A stretch of 41,003 nucleotides of DNA from Clostridia bacterium (GTDB lineage Bacteria > Bacillota > Clostridia > Oscillospirales > CAG-272), in assembly GCA_900767415.1 (NCBI GenBank), contig CAAFYZ010000014.1:1-41003 (forward strand). The letters run 5' to 3'. Each line of letters begins with the position of its first letter. Position 1 is the stretch's first letter. Of the stretch, positions 22,161 through 31,796 are shown in pieces. The notes beneath the pieces were generated by a model. That model did no database searches. It saw nothing but the letters and a program-made list of their open reading frames with translations, and was not told the DNA's origin. Position numbers and translations under genes: made by a program.

Positions 22161-23594
22161 ATGCGTATCTATAACTCTCTTACCAGAACCAAAGAAGAAT
22201 TCATACCGCGGGTCGCGGGGAAGGTGTCGATGTATACCTGCGGTCCGACGGTCTACCATTTTGCCCACATCGGGAATCTGCGCTCCTATATTATGGAGGA
22301 CATTCTCGAGAAGTATCTTCGCTATCTCGGCTACGACGTGACGCGTGTCATGAACATCACCGACGTCGGTCATCTGACGAGCGATGCGGATACCGGAGAA
22401 GACAAAATGCTCAAAGGGGCAAGGCGCGAGCATAAAACGGTGATGGAGATCGCCGACTTTTATACCCGGGCGTTTTTTGCCGATTGCGAAAAGTTGCGGA
22501 TCAAGCGCCCCGACATCGTTGCCCCGGCGACCGGTTGTATCGCCGATTTCATCGATATGATTGAGATTCTTCTGAAAAAGGGTTATGCCTACACCGCGGG
22601 CGGTAACGTCTATTTCGATACTTCCAAGCTGGAGAAATATTACGTCTTCAACGACTTCGACGAAGAGGACCTTGCCGTCGGCGTGCGTGAGGGCGTCGAG
22701 GCGGACGGTAACAAGAAGAACAAGACCGACTTCGTTCTGTGGTTTACGAAATCCAAGTTCGAGGATCAGGAGCTGAAATGGGATTCGCCTTTCGGCGTCG
22801 GGTATCCCGGCTGGCATATCGAGTGTTCCTGCATCGCGAGAAAATATCTCGGCGAGTATCTCGATCTTCACTGCGGCGGCATCGACAACGCCTTCCCGCA
22901 TCATACCAACGAGATCGCGCAGAGCGAGTCCGCCTTCGGTCACCCGTGGTGCCACTACTGGTTCCACGTCCATCATCTGAACACCGCCGGCGGCAAGATG
23001 AGTAAGTCGAAGGGGGAGTTTCTGACCGTTTCGCTTCTCGAAGAGCGCGGCTATCCGCCTCTTGTCTACCGTCTTTTCTGCCTGCAGTCCCACTATCGTA
23101 AAAATCTCGTCTTCACATGGGAAAACCTTGATAACGCCGCGATCGCGTATAAAAAACTCACGGCGAAGATTGCCGCGCTCGGCACCGACCTCTCGCCCGA
23201 AGACGGGGAAGGAAAAGATGCTCTGCGTGCCGCCTTCCGCGAGGCACTGGACAACGATCTGAACACCTCGCTTGCCGTCACCGTCCTTTACGACGTTCTG
23301 AAGGCGCGGATTTCGGACGGGGCAAAAAGAGAGCTGATCGAAGAGTTCGATACCGTCCTCGGCCTCGGACTTCTCGCCGCCGCGGAATCCGAAAAAGAAG
23401 AGACCGCCGCACCGCCCGCCGCAAAAGACCCTGCGCTGATCGCATACATCGAAGAGAAGATCGAGGCAAGACGCGCGGCGAAGGCGGCGAAGGACTATGC
23501 CGAGGCGGACAGGATCCGCGCGGAACTTTCGGCACGCGGCGTGACGCTGACCGATACCAAGGAGGGGACGACGTACACCGTCGCAGAGGATTAA
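22161..23594 (+). CDS. cysS: Cysteinyl-tRNA synthetase
   Basis: A 477-residue class I aminoacyl-tRNA synthetase that charges tRNA-Cys. The HIGH motif appears as HIGN (residues 36-39) and KMSKS is at 279-283 (GGKMSKSKGEFLTV). Zinc ligands include Cys27 (MYTCGPTVY), the ECSC pair around residue 222 and the HH at about 247. The C-terminal part has a helical anticodon region, and ADRIRAELSARGVTLTDTKEGTTY is the usual end. CGGAGG lies 11 nt before ATG. It heads a run of four same-strand genes (Sel1, VanZ, secreted protein) with gaps of 63, 18 and 43 bp. Confidence 0.97.
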   Translation: MRIYNSLTRTKEEFIPRVAGKVSMYTCGPTVYHFAHIGNLRSYIMEDILEKYLRYLGYDVTRVMNITDVGHLTSDADTGEDKMLKGARREHKTVMEIADFYTRAFFADCEKLRIKRPDIVAPATGCIADFIDMIEILLKKGYAYTAGGNVYFDTSKLEKYYVFNDFDEEDLAVGVREGVEADGNKKNKTDFVLWFTKSKFEDQELKWDSPFGVGYPGWHIECSCIARKYLGEYLDLHCGGIDNAFPHHTNEIAQSESAFGHPWCHYWFHVHHLNTAGGKMSKSKGEFLTVSLLEERGYPPLVYRLFCLQSHYRKNLVFTWENLDNAAIAYKKLTAKIAALGTDLSPEDGEGKDALRAAFREALDNDLNTSLAVTVLYDVLKARISDGAKRELIEEFDTVLGLGLLAAAESEKEETAAPPAAKDPALIAYIEEKIEARRAAKAAKDYAEADRIRAELSARGVTLTDTKEGTTYTVAED

Positions 23595-23657
23595 GCCGAC
23601 AGGCGCGTTTTCGTGTTTTGCGCCTTCGCTTTTCAAAAACACGGGAGGTGGATTTTT

Positions 23658-24401
23658 ATGTTTGACAGCGCACGGGGTGTGACCCTGTTCCTGAAAGGGG
23701 ATCACGCGGGCGCGGCTGAGCTTTTTCGCAGGGGCGCGGAAGAAGGAGACGCCGAGTCGGCGTTCCGTTACGCCGAGTGTCTTCTTCACGGCTACGGTAC
23801 GGAGAGAGACCCGAAGGAGGCGAAGAGCTTTTTCGCCTTTGCCCGCGATCTTCCCGGAGGAGATTCCCTTTATAATCTCGCGATCCTTTCTCTTCACGGA
23901 GAGGGCGTGAGCAAAAATTTCAGAAAAGCATTTTCTTATATGAGTGCCGCCGGTGCCGCCGGGTGTATCGAAGCCCAGCTTTATCTCGGCATGGCATATA
24001 CGGTGGGGGCACTATTGGAGCCGGACATCGTCGGCATCTCGCGCATCCCGTTCCATACGCCGATCTATCGTGCCGACACGCCGATGCTCGCGGGCGAGGT
24101 GCCCGAGGAGGTGCTTCTCAAAGAGGAAGAAGAAAGATACTCGGTACTGGAAGCCGACGGGCATCATGCCTTCTTATGGTTCCGTGCCGCCGCGTATCAT
24201 GACGCGACCTATGTGTCCGACCTTGTTGCCAAGGGTAAGTTCCTGTATGCCAAATGCTATGCCGACGGGCTCGGTACCGATTTTCAGAGAGAAAAAGCGG
24301 TGCGTCTGATGATCGCCGCGGGGAAGAGCGGCTCTGCCGACGCCGTCGCGTATCTCGGCGAGCACGGGATCTCTCCCGACCGATACCTTACGGGCAAATA
24401 A
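23658..24401 (+). CDS. Sel1-like repeat protein
   Basis: A 247-residue protein made of Sel1/TPR-type helical repeats: AAELFRRGAEEGDAESAFRYAECLLHGYGTERDPKEA, YNLAILSLHGEGVSKNFRKAFSYM and a C-terminal unit KCYADGLGTDFQREKAVRLM. An insertion of about 60 residues (IPFHTPIYRADTPMLAGEVP...) separates the second and last repeats. No signal peptide. Such proteins are scaffolds for partner proteins; the partner is not evident. Start 23658 is set by GGGAGGTGG; the in-frame ATG at 23613 has none. Confidence 0.82.
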   Translation: MFDSARGVTLFLKGDHAGAAELFRRGAEEGDAESAFRYAECLLHGYGTERDPKEAKSFFAFARDLPGGDSLYNLAILSLHGEGVSKNFRKAFSYMSAAGAAGCIEAQLYLGMAYTVGALLEPDIVGISRIPFHTPIYRADTPMLAGEVPEEVLLKEEEERYSVLEADGHHAFLWFRAAAYHDATYVSDLVAKGKFLYAKCYADGLGTDFQREKAVRLMIAAGKSGSADAVAYLGEHGISPDRYLTGK

Positions 24402-24419
24402 GTTTTTTTCGGAGGCGGT

Positions 24420-24896
24420 ATGAAACAGCTGACGCTGCCGCGTGTAATATTGCTTCTTTTGATCCTTGCCACTCTGTGTTTTATCTTTGCGCGCTCGACC
24501 AAAGCACCGGCGGATTCCGCCGCCGAGAGCGACAAGGTGCGCGACTTTCTTGAAGAGGTTCTCCCTCCCGACAGTGAGACGACCGATTTCGTTCTGACGA
24601 ACGTGCGCAAGATCGCGCATTTTTCGGAGTTCGGCTTTCTCGGGATTCTCACGGTTTTTCTGTTTGCAACCTATCGGTGTCGCGCGGCGTTTGTCGGGCG
24701 GTGGTTTGTGTTCGGTTTCTTTGCCGCCTTTGCCGACGAGACGATTCAGATGTTCACGGGGCGGGGACCCGCGATCGCCGACGTGTGGATCGACGTCGGC
24801 GGCTACCTATTCTATTCGATTCTGACGTTTCTGATTCTGATCCCGATCCTTCTTATACGAAAACGACCTTTGTTTACAAAAAAATACGTTCTCTGA
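24420..24896 (+). CDS. VanZ-like family membrane protein
   Basis: A 158-residue VanZ-type membrane protein with an N-terminal membrane helix, then KIAHFSEFGFLGILTVFLF, FGFFAAFADETIQMFTGRG and AIADVWIDVGGYLFYSILTFLILI, about four helices. The conserved pattern (H-F-x-E-F, D-E-x-x-Q, R-G-P-x-x-x-D-V-W-I-D) is intact. VanZ itself gives modest teicoplanin resistance, but most family members are of unknown function and nothing here indicates a resistance cluster. GGAGG ribosome site; 18 bp after the Sel1 gene, so co-transcribed. Confidence 0.88.
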   Translation: MKQLTLPRVILLLLILATLCFIFARSTKAPADSAAESDKVRDFLEEVLPPDSETTDFVLTNVRKIAHFSEFGFLGILTVFLFATYRCRAAFVGRWFVFGFFAAFADETIQMFTGRGPAIADVWIDVGGYLFYSILTFLILIPILLIRKRPLFTKKYVL

Positions 24897-24939
24897 CCTT
24901 TCGACGAAGGTCGGGGGACAAGAAAAAAAGGAGATTCCC

Positions 24940-27180
24940 ATGAAAAGAACCGGTAAAATCGGAGTGGCATTGCTTCTCCTCTCGCTCCTTGCGGGCGTTT
25001 TCTTCGCTGTCGCGTCGGCAGAAGAAGGACAGACCGTCTTGTTTTCCGTGACGACACCGAGCGGAGAAAGGACGGAATATTACGACGAAAAACAGTTGTC
25101 CGAAGCCGCACGCACGGCACCGAGCGGATCGACCGTGGTCATTCTGGCGGACATCGGCTCGTATGACGCGATTTTAGTCGAGGACGGGAAGGTCCTGTAC
25201 ATCGACCTGAACGGCAAGACGATCATCAACAAAAATCATACGCCCGACGACACGACCAAGGACGGTCAGCAAATGAATAAGACCTGCTTTGCCGAGGCGG
25301 AGGACGGAGAGTTACATATCTATTCTTCAAAGCCCGGTGCGGCATACTTCGCGAGAAACCAAAAGAATCAGAACCCCTTTGTCCGCACCACCGGTACGGA
25401 AGAGACTGCGGCATACATCGGAGGTTTTCCGACCTCGGACGGTGTAACCGTGTACCCCGGAGACAACATTTCCGTTTTCGGCTGTTCCGCCTTCAACGCG
25501 CTCGGCAGCTCGTCGATTTATGTCGACGGCGGATATTATTACCGCAACCATTCCGACTATTCGGGACTTCTGATGGCGCGTAACAGTTCTTTCATTCGGC
25601 TGAAAGGTGCGAAACTGCACGCGAGTTACGATGCCTCCGTCTTTTCCTTCCAGAGCGGCACGAACTCCCGCATCGAGTGCGACGGGTGTATCGTCGTCGG
25701 ACCGGCACCGGACAGTGCCATTCTTCCTCCGGGTGAATTCAAGGGCGCAGACTGTGTTCTGACGCTGAAAAATACCGTCGTCTGCGACGGAACGCTTTCC
25801 GTCGGTACGGGGGCGGGGAAGATCGTGGTCGGAGAGGGATGTACTTTCGATACCATCTCCGAAAAAGACATCGGGAGCGGCAGTGTCCGTATTCCCGAAG
25901 GGTATTCGTACGCGAAGACCAACGACTTCGTGACGGTCAACTGGCGGATGAACGACTATTACGGGAATCCGTCCGCTCCGTTCGGACTTTTCGATAAGAC
26001 CACGACCTATACCCCCCGTTACGCCTTTGCCGAAGCCGAAGACATCGCGACGGTCACCTGGCGCATCGGCGGCACGCAGGACGAACGACTCAACGAAGCG
26101 ACGGGAGAATACGAGACCTTCTTTGTCGGCGGAAAAGTATCGACCGAGCGTTGGATTCTCGGCACGACCCCCCGCTACACCGCGGAAATGAATCCTTACG
26201 GCGACTATTATTATGTTTTTTCCGACATCGGACCGCTGACGGGCGATACCGAGTTCGTCGCCTCCGCTCTCAGAGGACGTCCCGACGCCACAATGAAAGC
26301 AAAACTCCGTATGCACGCGGGAATCGACTTCTGCCTTTACTTCCCGACCTCACTGACAAACAGCAGCGTCAACCTCTGGTACAACGATGTGACGTTCCCC
26401 GACGGTTCGACGAAAAAACTCGCGTCCCGCGGAAAAGAGACGGTCGACGGGGTAGAATACTATGTTCTGGAAGTGACGGATCTCGGTGTAAAAGAGGTTC
26501 TGTCCCCCCTCTCCCTCACCTTCGGCGTAACGCTCCGCGTGAACGAAGAGAGCAATTTTACCAACACGCTTACCTTTTCCGTTTTGGATTATGCGGAGAA
26601 ACTTCTCGCCTCCGACGTCTCGGATACCGACAAGGCACTGCTCCTTCATTATCTCTCCTTCGTCCTTGCGGCGGCACCCGAAAATACGGAGGAAAATGCC
26701 CTTGAAAAACTTTCCGATCTCCTGCGTTCCGCAGAGGCGATCTCCGTGTTGAACAGCGCGCAGATCCTTGACCTTGACCGTCAGATTCCTACCGTGACGG
26801 CGTCAGAATCCGCGCTCTTCCCGACGGGGAAAGGGGTGGAGTCGGTACACCTCGATGCCATCGGCGGAAAGGGGCTGAAAATTCGTCTCGCCGGGGACTT
26901 CTCGGGCTATGTCATGTTCTCGTACAAAAAGGGCGGCAACGACGTGATTACGACAACCGGGTCTTTCTTTACGGACGGCGTAAACGGGAAGGGCGAAGAC
27001 ACCGTTTCTCTGACCGGTACCCGCGCGGGGAAGATCACGATAACGTTGCTCGGGACGGATAAAACACCGAAAGAAAAATTCGTCTTTACGCTGAACGATT
27101 ATGTGGCGGACGCGGGAGAAAATCCTGTGACACAGGCATATTGCAACTACCTCGGCTTCCTCTATGTGATGAGTAAGTAA
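24940..27180 (+). CDS. Secreted beta-helix-like protein, unknown function
   Basis: A 746-residue exported protein. The signal peptide is clear: MKRTGK, a hydrophobic core GVALLLLSLLAGVFFAV and an A-S-A cleavage site before EEG at about residue 27. Residues about 80-320 contain short strands with stacked turns (SSIYVDGGYYY, SSFIRLKGAKLHASYDASVF, SRIECDGCIVVG, CVLTLKNTVVCDGTL), like a right-handed parallel beta helix. The remainder has beta and helical parts without a sorting motif, membrane anchor or dockerin. It could bind or act on a surface glycan; no catalytic motif is recognised. AAGGAG ribosome site, strong terminator after it. Confidence 0.75.
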   Translation: MKRTGKIGVALLLLSLLAGVFFAVASAEEGQTVLFSVTTPSGERTEYYDEKQLSEAARTAPSGSTVVILADIGSYDAILVEDGKVLYIDLNGKTIINKNHTPDDTTKDGQQMNKTCFAEAEDGELHIYSSKPGAAYFARNQKNQNPFVRTTGTEETAAYIGGFPTSDGVTVYPGDNISVFGCSAFNALGSSSIYVDGGYYYRNHSDYSGLLMARNSSFIRLKGAKLHASYDASVFSFQSGTNSRIECDGCIVVGPAPDSAILPPGEFKGADCVLTLKNTVVCDGTLSVGTGAGKIVVGEGCTFDTISEKDIGSGSVRIPEGYSYAKTNDFVTVNWRMNDYYGNPSAPFGLFDKTTTYTPRYAFAEAEDIATVTWRIGGTQDERLNEATGEYETFFVGGKVSTERWILGTTPRYTAEMNPYGDYYYVFSDIGPLTGDTEFVASALRGRPDATMKAKLRMHAGIDFCLYFPTSLTNSSVNLWYNDVTFPDGSTKKLASRGKETVDGVEYYVLEVTDLGVKEVLSPLSLTFGVTLRVNEESNFTNTLTFSVLDYAEKLLASDVSDTDKALLLHYLSFVLAAAPENTEENALEKLSDLLRSAEAISVLNSAQILDLDRQIPTVTASESALFPTGKGVESVHLDAIGGKGLKIRLAGDFSGYVMFSYKKGGNDVITTTGSFFTDGVNGKGEDTVSLTGTRAGKITITLLGTDKTPKEKFVFTLNDYVADAGENPVTQAYCNYLGFLYVMSK

Positions 27181-27201
27181 ACAACTTTTGACAAAATAAT
27201 A

Positions 27202-27254
27202 AAAAATCTCCCGGACAGACGCATCGGATATGCGTTCGCCCGGGGGATTTTTCG
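27202..27254. terminator. Bidirectional terminator
   Basis: AAAAATCTCCCGG (27202-27214) pairs with CCGGGGGATTTTT (27240-27252, one G-T pair), with an inner GACGCAT/ATGCGT stem. It lies between convergent units. Confidence 0.85.
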
Positions 27255-27292
27255 TTTTTCAATGTGCGGAGATTTATCGCGCGGAGAGAAGA

Positions 27293-28111
27293 TCAATCCG
27301 CCTTCAGCGCACGGAAGGCGTCGGTGATGGAGCGTGCGTTTTTGATTGCCGTCTCCACATCGGGAAGGAGAGCACATTCGTAGCTCAGACGCCCGTCATA
27401 TCCCGCGTCGACCAGTGCCTTGACGAGGGGAAGAAGGCGCTCTCCGTCCTTTTCGAGCGTGGGACAGGTTCTCTCTTCGTTTGCGATGTGCGCATGGCGC
27501 AGGCGACGGCCTGCCTTCGCAAGCCATTCGGTCGATTCGTTTTCCTTCATCGAATGGTAAAAGTCGTTGAGGACGAAGACATGGTCGCTTTTCACCATGC
27601 CGCAGACCTTCAGTCCGTCTTCCAGCGTGTTGATGAAATTCGTTTCGCCGTGGTTCAGCGGCTCGATGACGACGATCGCGCCGTATTTCGCGGCGACCTC
27701 ACCGCAGATTTCGAGCACGCGGGCAAACTGCGCTTCGGCGACGGTGCGCTTCATGTCGGCGGGGATGTTGCGCGCTCCGCCCGAGCCGATGACCGCCACC
27801 TTCAGCCCGAGCTGTGCGGCTCTTGCAAATCCGCGCTCGGAGTATTCTCTGACATTCTTCTCGACCTCGGCGAAGTCTTCCTTCGCCTCGCCCGTTTTTG
27901 GATCGTAGGCATAGAGCTTCATTGTACCGGGAAAATACCACATGCACGCCTCGATTTTCAGACCGCATGCCGCCTGTGCCTTCTTCATAGCTTCAAATTC
28001 TTCGTCGCTCGCGCCGGCGATGGATATAAAGCGGGTTTCGATATAATCATAGCCGTTTTCGGCAACGAGCCGATACTCATTGGGAGAGGTTACGCAGACG
28101 CCGATTCTCAC
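27293..28111 (-). CDS. Sugar phosphate isomerase/epimerase family protein (TIM barrel)
   Basis: A 272-residue AP-endonuclease-2/xylose-isomerase-like TIM barrel. Metal-binding residues stand at the usual places: VVIEPLNHGETNFINT (first Glu), VLNDFYHSMKE (Asp and His), RHAHIANEE (His) and LSYECALLP (last Glu). Relatives epimerise or isomerise ketoses or inositol-type sugars. The start is GTG 28111, preceded by AGAGGT. Single-gene unit with its own promoter and the shared terminator. The exact substrate cannot be read. Confidence 0.85.
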   Translation of the reverse strand: MRIGVCVTSPNEYRLVAENGYDYIETRFISIAGASDEEFEAMKKAQAACGLKIEACMWYFPGTMKLYAYDPKTGEAKEDFAEVEKNVREYSERGFARAAQLGLKVAVIGSGGARNIPADMKRTVAEAQFARVLEICGEVAAKYGAIVVIEPLNHGETNFINTLEDGLKVCGMVKSDHVFVLNDFYHSMKENESTEWLAKAGRRLRHAHIANEERTCPTLEKDGERLLPLVKALVDAGYDGRLSYECALLPDVETAIKNARSITDAFRALKAD

Positions 28112-28160
28112 AATATATTACCTCTTTTCTTTCGTAGAGCAAGGACGCGTCCCTGCCGTC

Positions 28161-28189
28161 CTTCTACCATACCGTCCGCATTTTGTCAA
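28161..28189 (-). promoter_or_regulatory. Promoter of the sugar isomerase-like gene
   Basis: TTGACA (28184-28189), 17-bp spacer, TAGAAG (28161-28166) with a TGG extension. The -10 is weak. Confidence 0.55.
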
Positions 28190-28222
28190 CGCCCGGAGAA
28201 GATTTACACCTTTGGTGCAGTG

Positions 28223-28258
28223 AAAAAACGTCCCGACGCTGATCGGCGTCGCAGGGCG
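28223..28258 (-). terminator. Terminator of the ABC exporter operon
   Basis: CGACGC/GCGTCG core (28234-28239 with 28246-28251), GC-rich flanks that also pair, and T6 on the minus strand at 28223-28228. Confidence 0.7.
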
Positions 28259-28282
28259 GCTCTTCATGGATTTTACAGCGGG

Positions 28283-30061
28283 TCAGTGAGCGAACTGGCT
28301 GTCGTAGAGATGACGATAAAAACCGCCTTTTTCCATCAGCTCGTCGTGCGTCCCCTGTTCGATGATATGACCGCTCTTCATGACGAGGATCACGTCGGCT
28401 TCTCTGACCGTGGAGAGGCGGTGTGCCACGATAAAACTCGTGCGTCCGCGCATCATCTCGGCGAACGCCTTCTGAATCCGTATCTCGGTGCGGGTGTCGA
28501 TCGAAGAGGTCGCCTCGTCGAGGATCAGCATCGGGGGAAGGGTCAGCATGACACGGGTAATGCAGAGGAGCTGCTTTTGCCCGGCAGACAGGTTGCCGCC
28601 GTCTTCGCCGATCTCGGTGTCGTATCCCTTCGGGAGCCGCTTGATAAAACTATGCGCATGAGATGCCTTCGCCGCGGCGATGATCTCTTCTTCGGTTGCC
28701 TCGGGTTTCCCGTAGGCGATGTTCTCGCGCACGGTACCGCTTTTTAAGAAGGTGTCCTGCAAGACCATGCCGTAGTTTTTCCGCAGACTCTCGCGCGTCA
28801 GGGCGCGGATATCGGTGCCTTCGACCGTGATTTTTCCGCCCTTCACATCGTAGAAGCGCATGAGAAGGTTGATGAGGGTCGTCTTGCCGCACCCTGTGGG
28901 ACCGACGATCGCGACGCGCGCGCCGGCGGGAACCGTAAGGTTCAGATCTTCGATCAGCGGTCGCTCCGGTACATAGGAGAAGGAGACGTCCGAGAGGGCA
29001 ACATTGCCTTCGGGGGAGGTGAGAAATGCGGCATCCTCGGCGTCGGGCGTCTCGCTTTGCGTGTCGAGAAGTTCAAAGGTGCGGGCGGCAGAGGCGACGG
29101 CACTCTGAAACTCCGTGATGACGCCCGAGATCTCGTTGAACGGCTTGGTATATTGGTTGACGTAGGCGAGCAGAGCGGTGAGAGAGCCGACCGTGAAGGG
29201 GACGGCTGCCCCCGACGAAGAGATGACCGTCAGTGCACCGGTGAGCGCGACTGCCGCGTATACCGTACTGTTGACGAAACGGGTCGTCGGATTGGTCAGA
29301 GAAGAGAAGAAGATGGCGCGCAGGGAGAATTTTCCGAGCCGCTCGTTGATTTCGTCGAATTCGCGGAGCGCCTGCTTTTCGTGGCAGAAGGCGTGAATGA
29401 CCTTCTGATTCGATATGGTTTCGTTGATCTGCGCCGTCTGCTCGCCCCGCGTCTTTGTCTGCGCGACGAACATGGCGTGCGTGCGCCCGGAGATAAAGCG
29501 CGCGATAAAGAGGGAGAGCGGGGTCAGACAGACGACGACCAGCGTGATCTTCCAGTCGATCGTCAGCATGAAGATCAGCGTACCGAGGATCGTCAGGACA
29601 CCGGTGAAAAGGGAGGTGAAGCCGAGGAGAAGTCCGTCGGCAAACTGCTCGACGTCGGTGGTGATCCGACTGACCGTGTCTCCGTGTGCGTGCGTGTCGA
29701 GATAGGAGAGCGGGAGACGCTCGATCTTCGTGAACGCCGCGTTCCGCATATCTTGCGTAATCGAAAACGTGATGCGGTTGTTGAGCGCGGCAAGGAGCCA
29801 GTTGGCAACGCCTGTTGCGGCAATCAGAAGGACGGATTGTAAAATAATATTTGCAATTTTGTCAAAATCGACGTTGCCTTCTCCGACAATCTGATCGATT
29901 GCCCGCCCGATCAGAAGGGGGAGTGTGAGCGTCATTGCGACCGAAAGAAGAGAGAAGAAGAGAGACAGGAGGATCTTCCCACGGTGAGGACGGAGAAGGG
30001 AAAAGATCTTTTTCATCGTTTCTTTGTCCGTTTTGACGGATTGGTTTTTGTCTTTACGCAT
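28283..30061 (-). CDS. ABC exporter, subunit with intact ATPase site
   Basis: A 592-residue type IV (ABCB/MsbA-like) exporter half: six-helix membrane domain (residues about 30-320) and an ATPase. Walker A is GPTGCGKTT, Walker B MLILDEATSSID with the catalytic Glu, and the switch His is in FIVAHRLSTV. The signature motif is LSAGQ, slightly off the LSGGQ consensus. The start at 30061 follows AGGAGG and overlaps the end of its partner by 8 bp, so the two are translated together and probably form a heterodimer. Substrate unknown; the mutarotase at the head of the operon does not settle it. Confidence 0.92.
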   Translation of the reverse strand: MRKDKNQSVKTDKETMKKIFSLLRPHRGKILLSLFFSLLSVAMTLTLPLLIGRAIDQIVGEGNVDFDKIANIILQSVLLIAATGVANWLLAALNNRITFSITQDMRNAAFTKIERLPLSYLDTHAHGDTVSRITTDVEQFADGLLLGFTSLFTGVLTILGTLIFMLTIDWKITLVVVCLTPLSLFIARFISGRTHAMFVAQTKTRGEQTAQINETISNQKVIHAFCHEKQALREFDEINERLGKFSLRAIFFSSLTNPTTRFVNSTVYAAVALTGALTVISSSGAAVPFTVGSLTALLAYVNQYTKPFNEISGVITEFQSAVASAARTFELLDTQSETPDAEDAAFLTSPEGNVALSDVSFSYVPERPLIEDLNLTVPAGARVAIVGPTGCGKTTLINLLMRFYDVKGGKITVEGTDIRALTRESLRKNYGMVLQDTFLKSGTVRENIAYGKPEATEEEIIAAAKASHAHSFIKRLPKGYDTEIGEDGGNLSAGQKQLLCITRVMLTLPPMLILDEATSSIDTRTEIRIQKAFAEMMRGRTSFIVAHRLSTVREADVILVMKSGHIIEQGTHDELMEKGGFYRHLYDSQFAH

Positions 30062-31796
30062 TTTGGATGTCCTCCTTTCCGTCGCTCTCTTTTCCGAACT
30101 GGGATTCGTGAATCTCGCGATAGACCTCGCAGGTGCGGAGAAGTTCTTCGTGCGTGCCCATACCGACGGGCGCCGCATCGTCAAGTACGATGATCTTGTC
30201 CGCGTGCATCAGGGAGGCGGTGCGCTGGGAGACGATAAAGACGGTCGCCGCGTCGCTTCCCTCGCGGATCGCGTGGCGGAGAGCGGCGTCGGTCGCATAG
30301 TCGAGGGCAGAGGAGGAGTCGTCGAGAATCAGAATCTCGGGTTTCCCGACGAGGGCACGGGCAACGGAGAGACGCTGTTTCTGCCCGCCCGACAGGTTGC
30401 CGCCCCCCTCTTCGAGACAGAAGTCAAGACCGCCCTTTTCTTCGACGGAATCCTTGATCTGCGCCATGTCGAGCGCACGATAGATTTCGGCGTCGTCGGC
30501 GTTTTCGTCGCGCCAGCGCATATTCTCCCGTACCGTACCGTGGAAGAGTACCGCGCGCTGGGGGACGATGCCGATTTTTTTCGCGAGGGCTTCGCGGGTG
30601 TATTCGGCGATCGGTCTGCCGTCGATTTTCACCTCACCGCCCGTCGCATCGTAAAAGCGGGCGATCAGATTGACGAGGGTCGTCTTTCCCGATCCCGTGC
30701 CGCCGATGATACCGACAGTCTCGCCGTGCTTTGCCGTAAAGGTGACGGGGAGGAGAGATTCCGCCCCCGCATTTTTATAGCGGAAGGAGACGTCGGAAAA
30801 CTCCACGGCGGGCGCGTCCGCGACGCCTTCGGTCATCTCGCCGTAGGTCTGCGAGGACGTCATCGCGAGGACGGAGGAGATGCGCTTTGCCGACGCGACG
30901 GATTTTGTGATGTTAATGATCAGATTCGCGAGTTTGACGAGCTCGACGAGAATCTGTGACATATAGTTGTAGAGTGCGATCACCGCGCCCTGCGTCAGAA
31001 CGCCCGCATCCACGCGGAGCGCTCCCGTGTGAATCAGCCACAGAATCGCAAGGTTGATGATGACGTAGGTCAAAGGGTTCAGGAGCGCGCCGATTCTGCC
31101 GACGTGCTTTTGCTCGGCGCAGAGTTCGCCGTTCTTTTCGCGGAACTCTTCGATCTCGGTGTCCTCTTTGGCAAAGGCACGCACCACGCGCGCACCGACG
31201 AGGTTTTCACGCGTTTTCAGAAGCACGCGGTCGAGTTTTGCCTGTACCCTGCGGTAGAGGGGGATCGAGAGGAGCATGATGCCGAAGACGACGACGGCGA
31301 GCACAGGGATCGTCGCCGTGAAGATCAGAGCCGACGGGACATCGACGGTGAACGCCATGATCATCGCGCCGAAGACCACGAAGGGAGAGCGGAGCAGAAG
31401 ACGGAGCGTCAGATTGATCCCCGTCTGCACCTGTGCGGTATCTCCCGTCATGCGGTTGATGATGGTCGAGGTACCGAGGGTGTCGATCTCGGTGTAGGAG
31501 AGCGTGCCGATGTGCTCGTAGAGCGCGTGCCGCGTCCTCGTGGAGAACCCGACCGCCGCCTTTGCGGCAAAATACTGTGCCGTGACGGAAAAGGCGAGCC
31601 CGACAAGACCGAAGAGCACGAGAAGAAGGGACATCCGCCATACATAGGCGGTGTCGCCCCCCGCGATGCCGACGTCGATGATGGCGGCGACGATCAGCGG
31701 GACGATTAACTCGAGCGATGCTTCGAGCAGTTTGAAAAGCGGTGCGAGGATACAGTCCCTGCCGTATCCTTTCATAAATCGGAAGAGTTTTTTCAA
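30054..31796 (-). CDS. ABC exporter, subunit with degenerate ATPase site
   Basis: A 580-residue ABCB-type half-exporter. Walker A GGTGSGKTT and signature LSGGQ are normal, but Walker B reads LILDDSSSALD (Asp instead of the catalytic Glu) and the switch His is replaced by Gln (FIVSQRTASL). These defects fall in the same composite site as the unusual LSAGQ of the partner, the classical pattern of heterodimeric exporters such as TM287/288. The start is a TTG at 31796 with GGGAG 7 nt upstream, overlapping the TGA of the mutarotase gene; translation is thus coupled through all three genes. Confidence 0.92.
   Translation of the reverse strand: MKKLFRFMKGYGRDCILAPLFKLLEASLELIVPLIVAAIIDVGIAGGDTAYVWRMSLLLVLFGLVGLAFSVTAQYFAAKAAVGFSTRTRHALYEHIGTLSYTEIDTLGTSTIINRMTGDTAQVQTGINLTLRLLLRSPFVVFGAMIMAFTVDVPSALIFTATIPVLAVVVFGIMLLSIPLYRRVQAKLDRVLLKTRENLVGARVVRAFAKEDTEIEEFREKNGELCAEQKHVGRIGALLNPLTYVIINLAILWLIHTGALRVDAGVLTQGAVIALYNYMSQILVELVKLANLIINITKSVASAKRISSVLAMTSSQTYGEMTEGVADAPAVEFSDVSFRYKNAGAESLLPVTFTAKHGETVGIIGGTGSGKTTLVNLIARFYDATGGEVKIDGRPIAEYTREALAKKIGIVPQRAVLFHGTVRENMRWRDENADDAEIYRALDMAQIKDSVEEKGGLDFCLEEGGGNLSGGQKQRLSVARALVGKPEILILDDSSSALDYATDAALRHAIREGSDAATVFIVSQRTASLMHADKIIVLDDAAPVGMGTHEELLRTCEVYREIHESQFGKESDGKEDIQNA

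Noticed and set aside
24894..24912. GACCTT/AAGGTC hairpin after the VanZ-like gene
   Set aside because: No T run follows (GGGGG instead) and the next gene starts 28 bp later; more likely an internal operon structure than a terminator.
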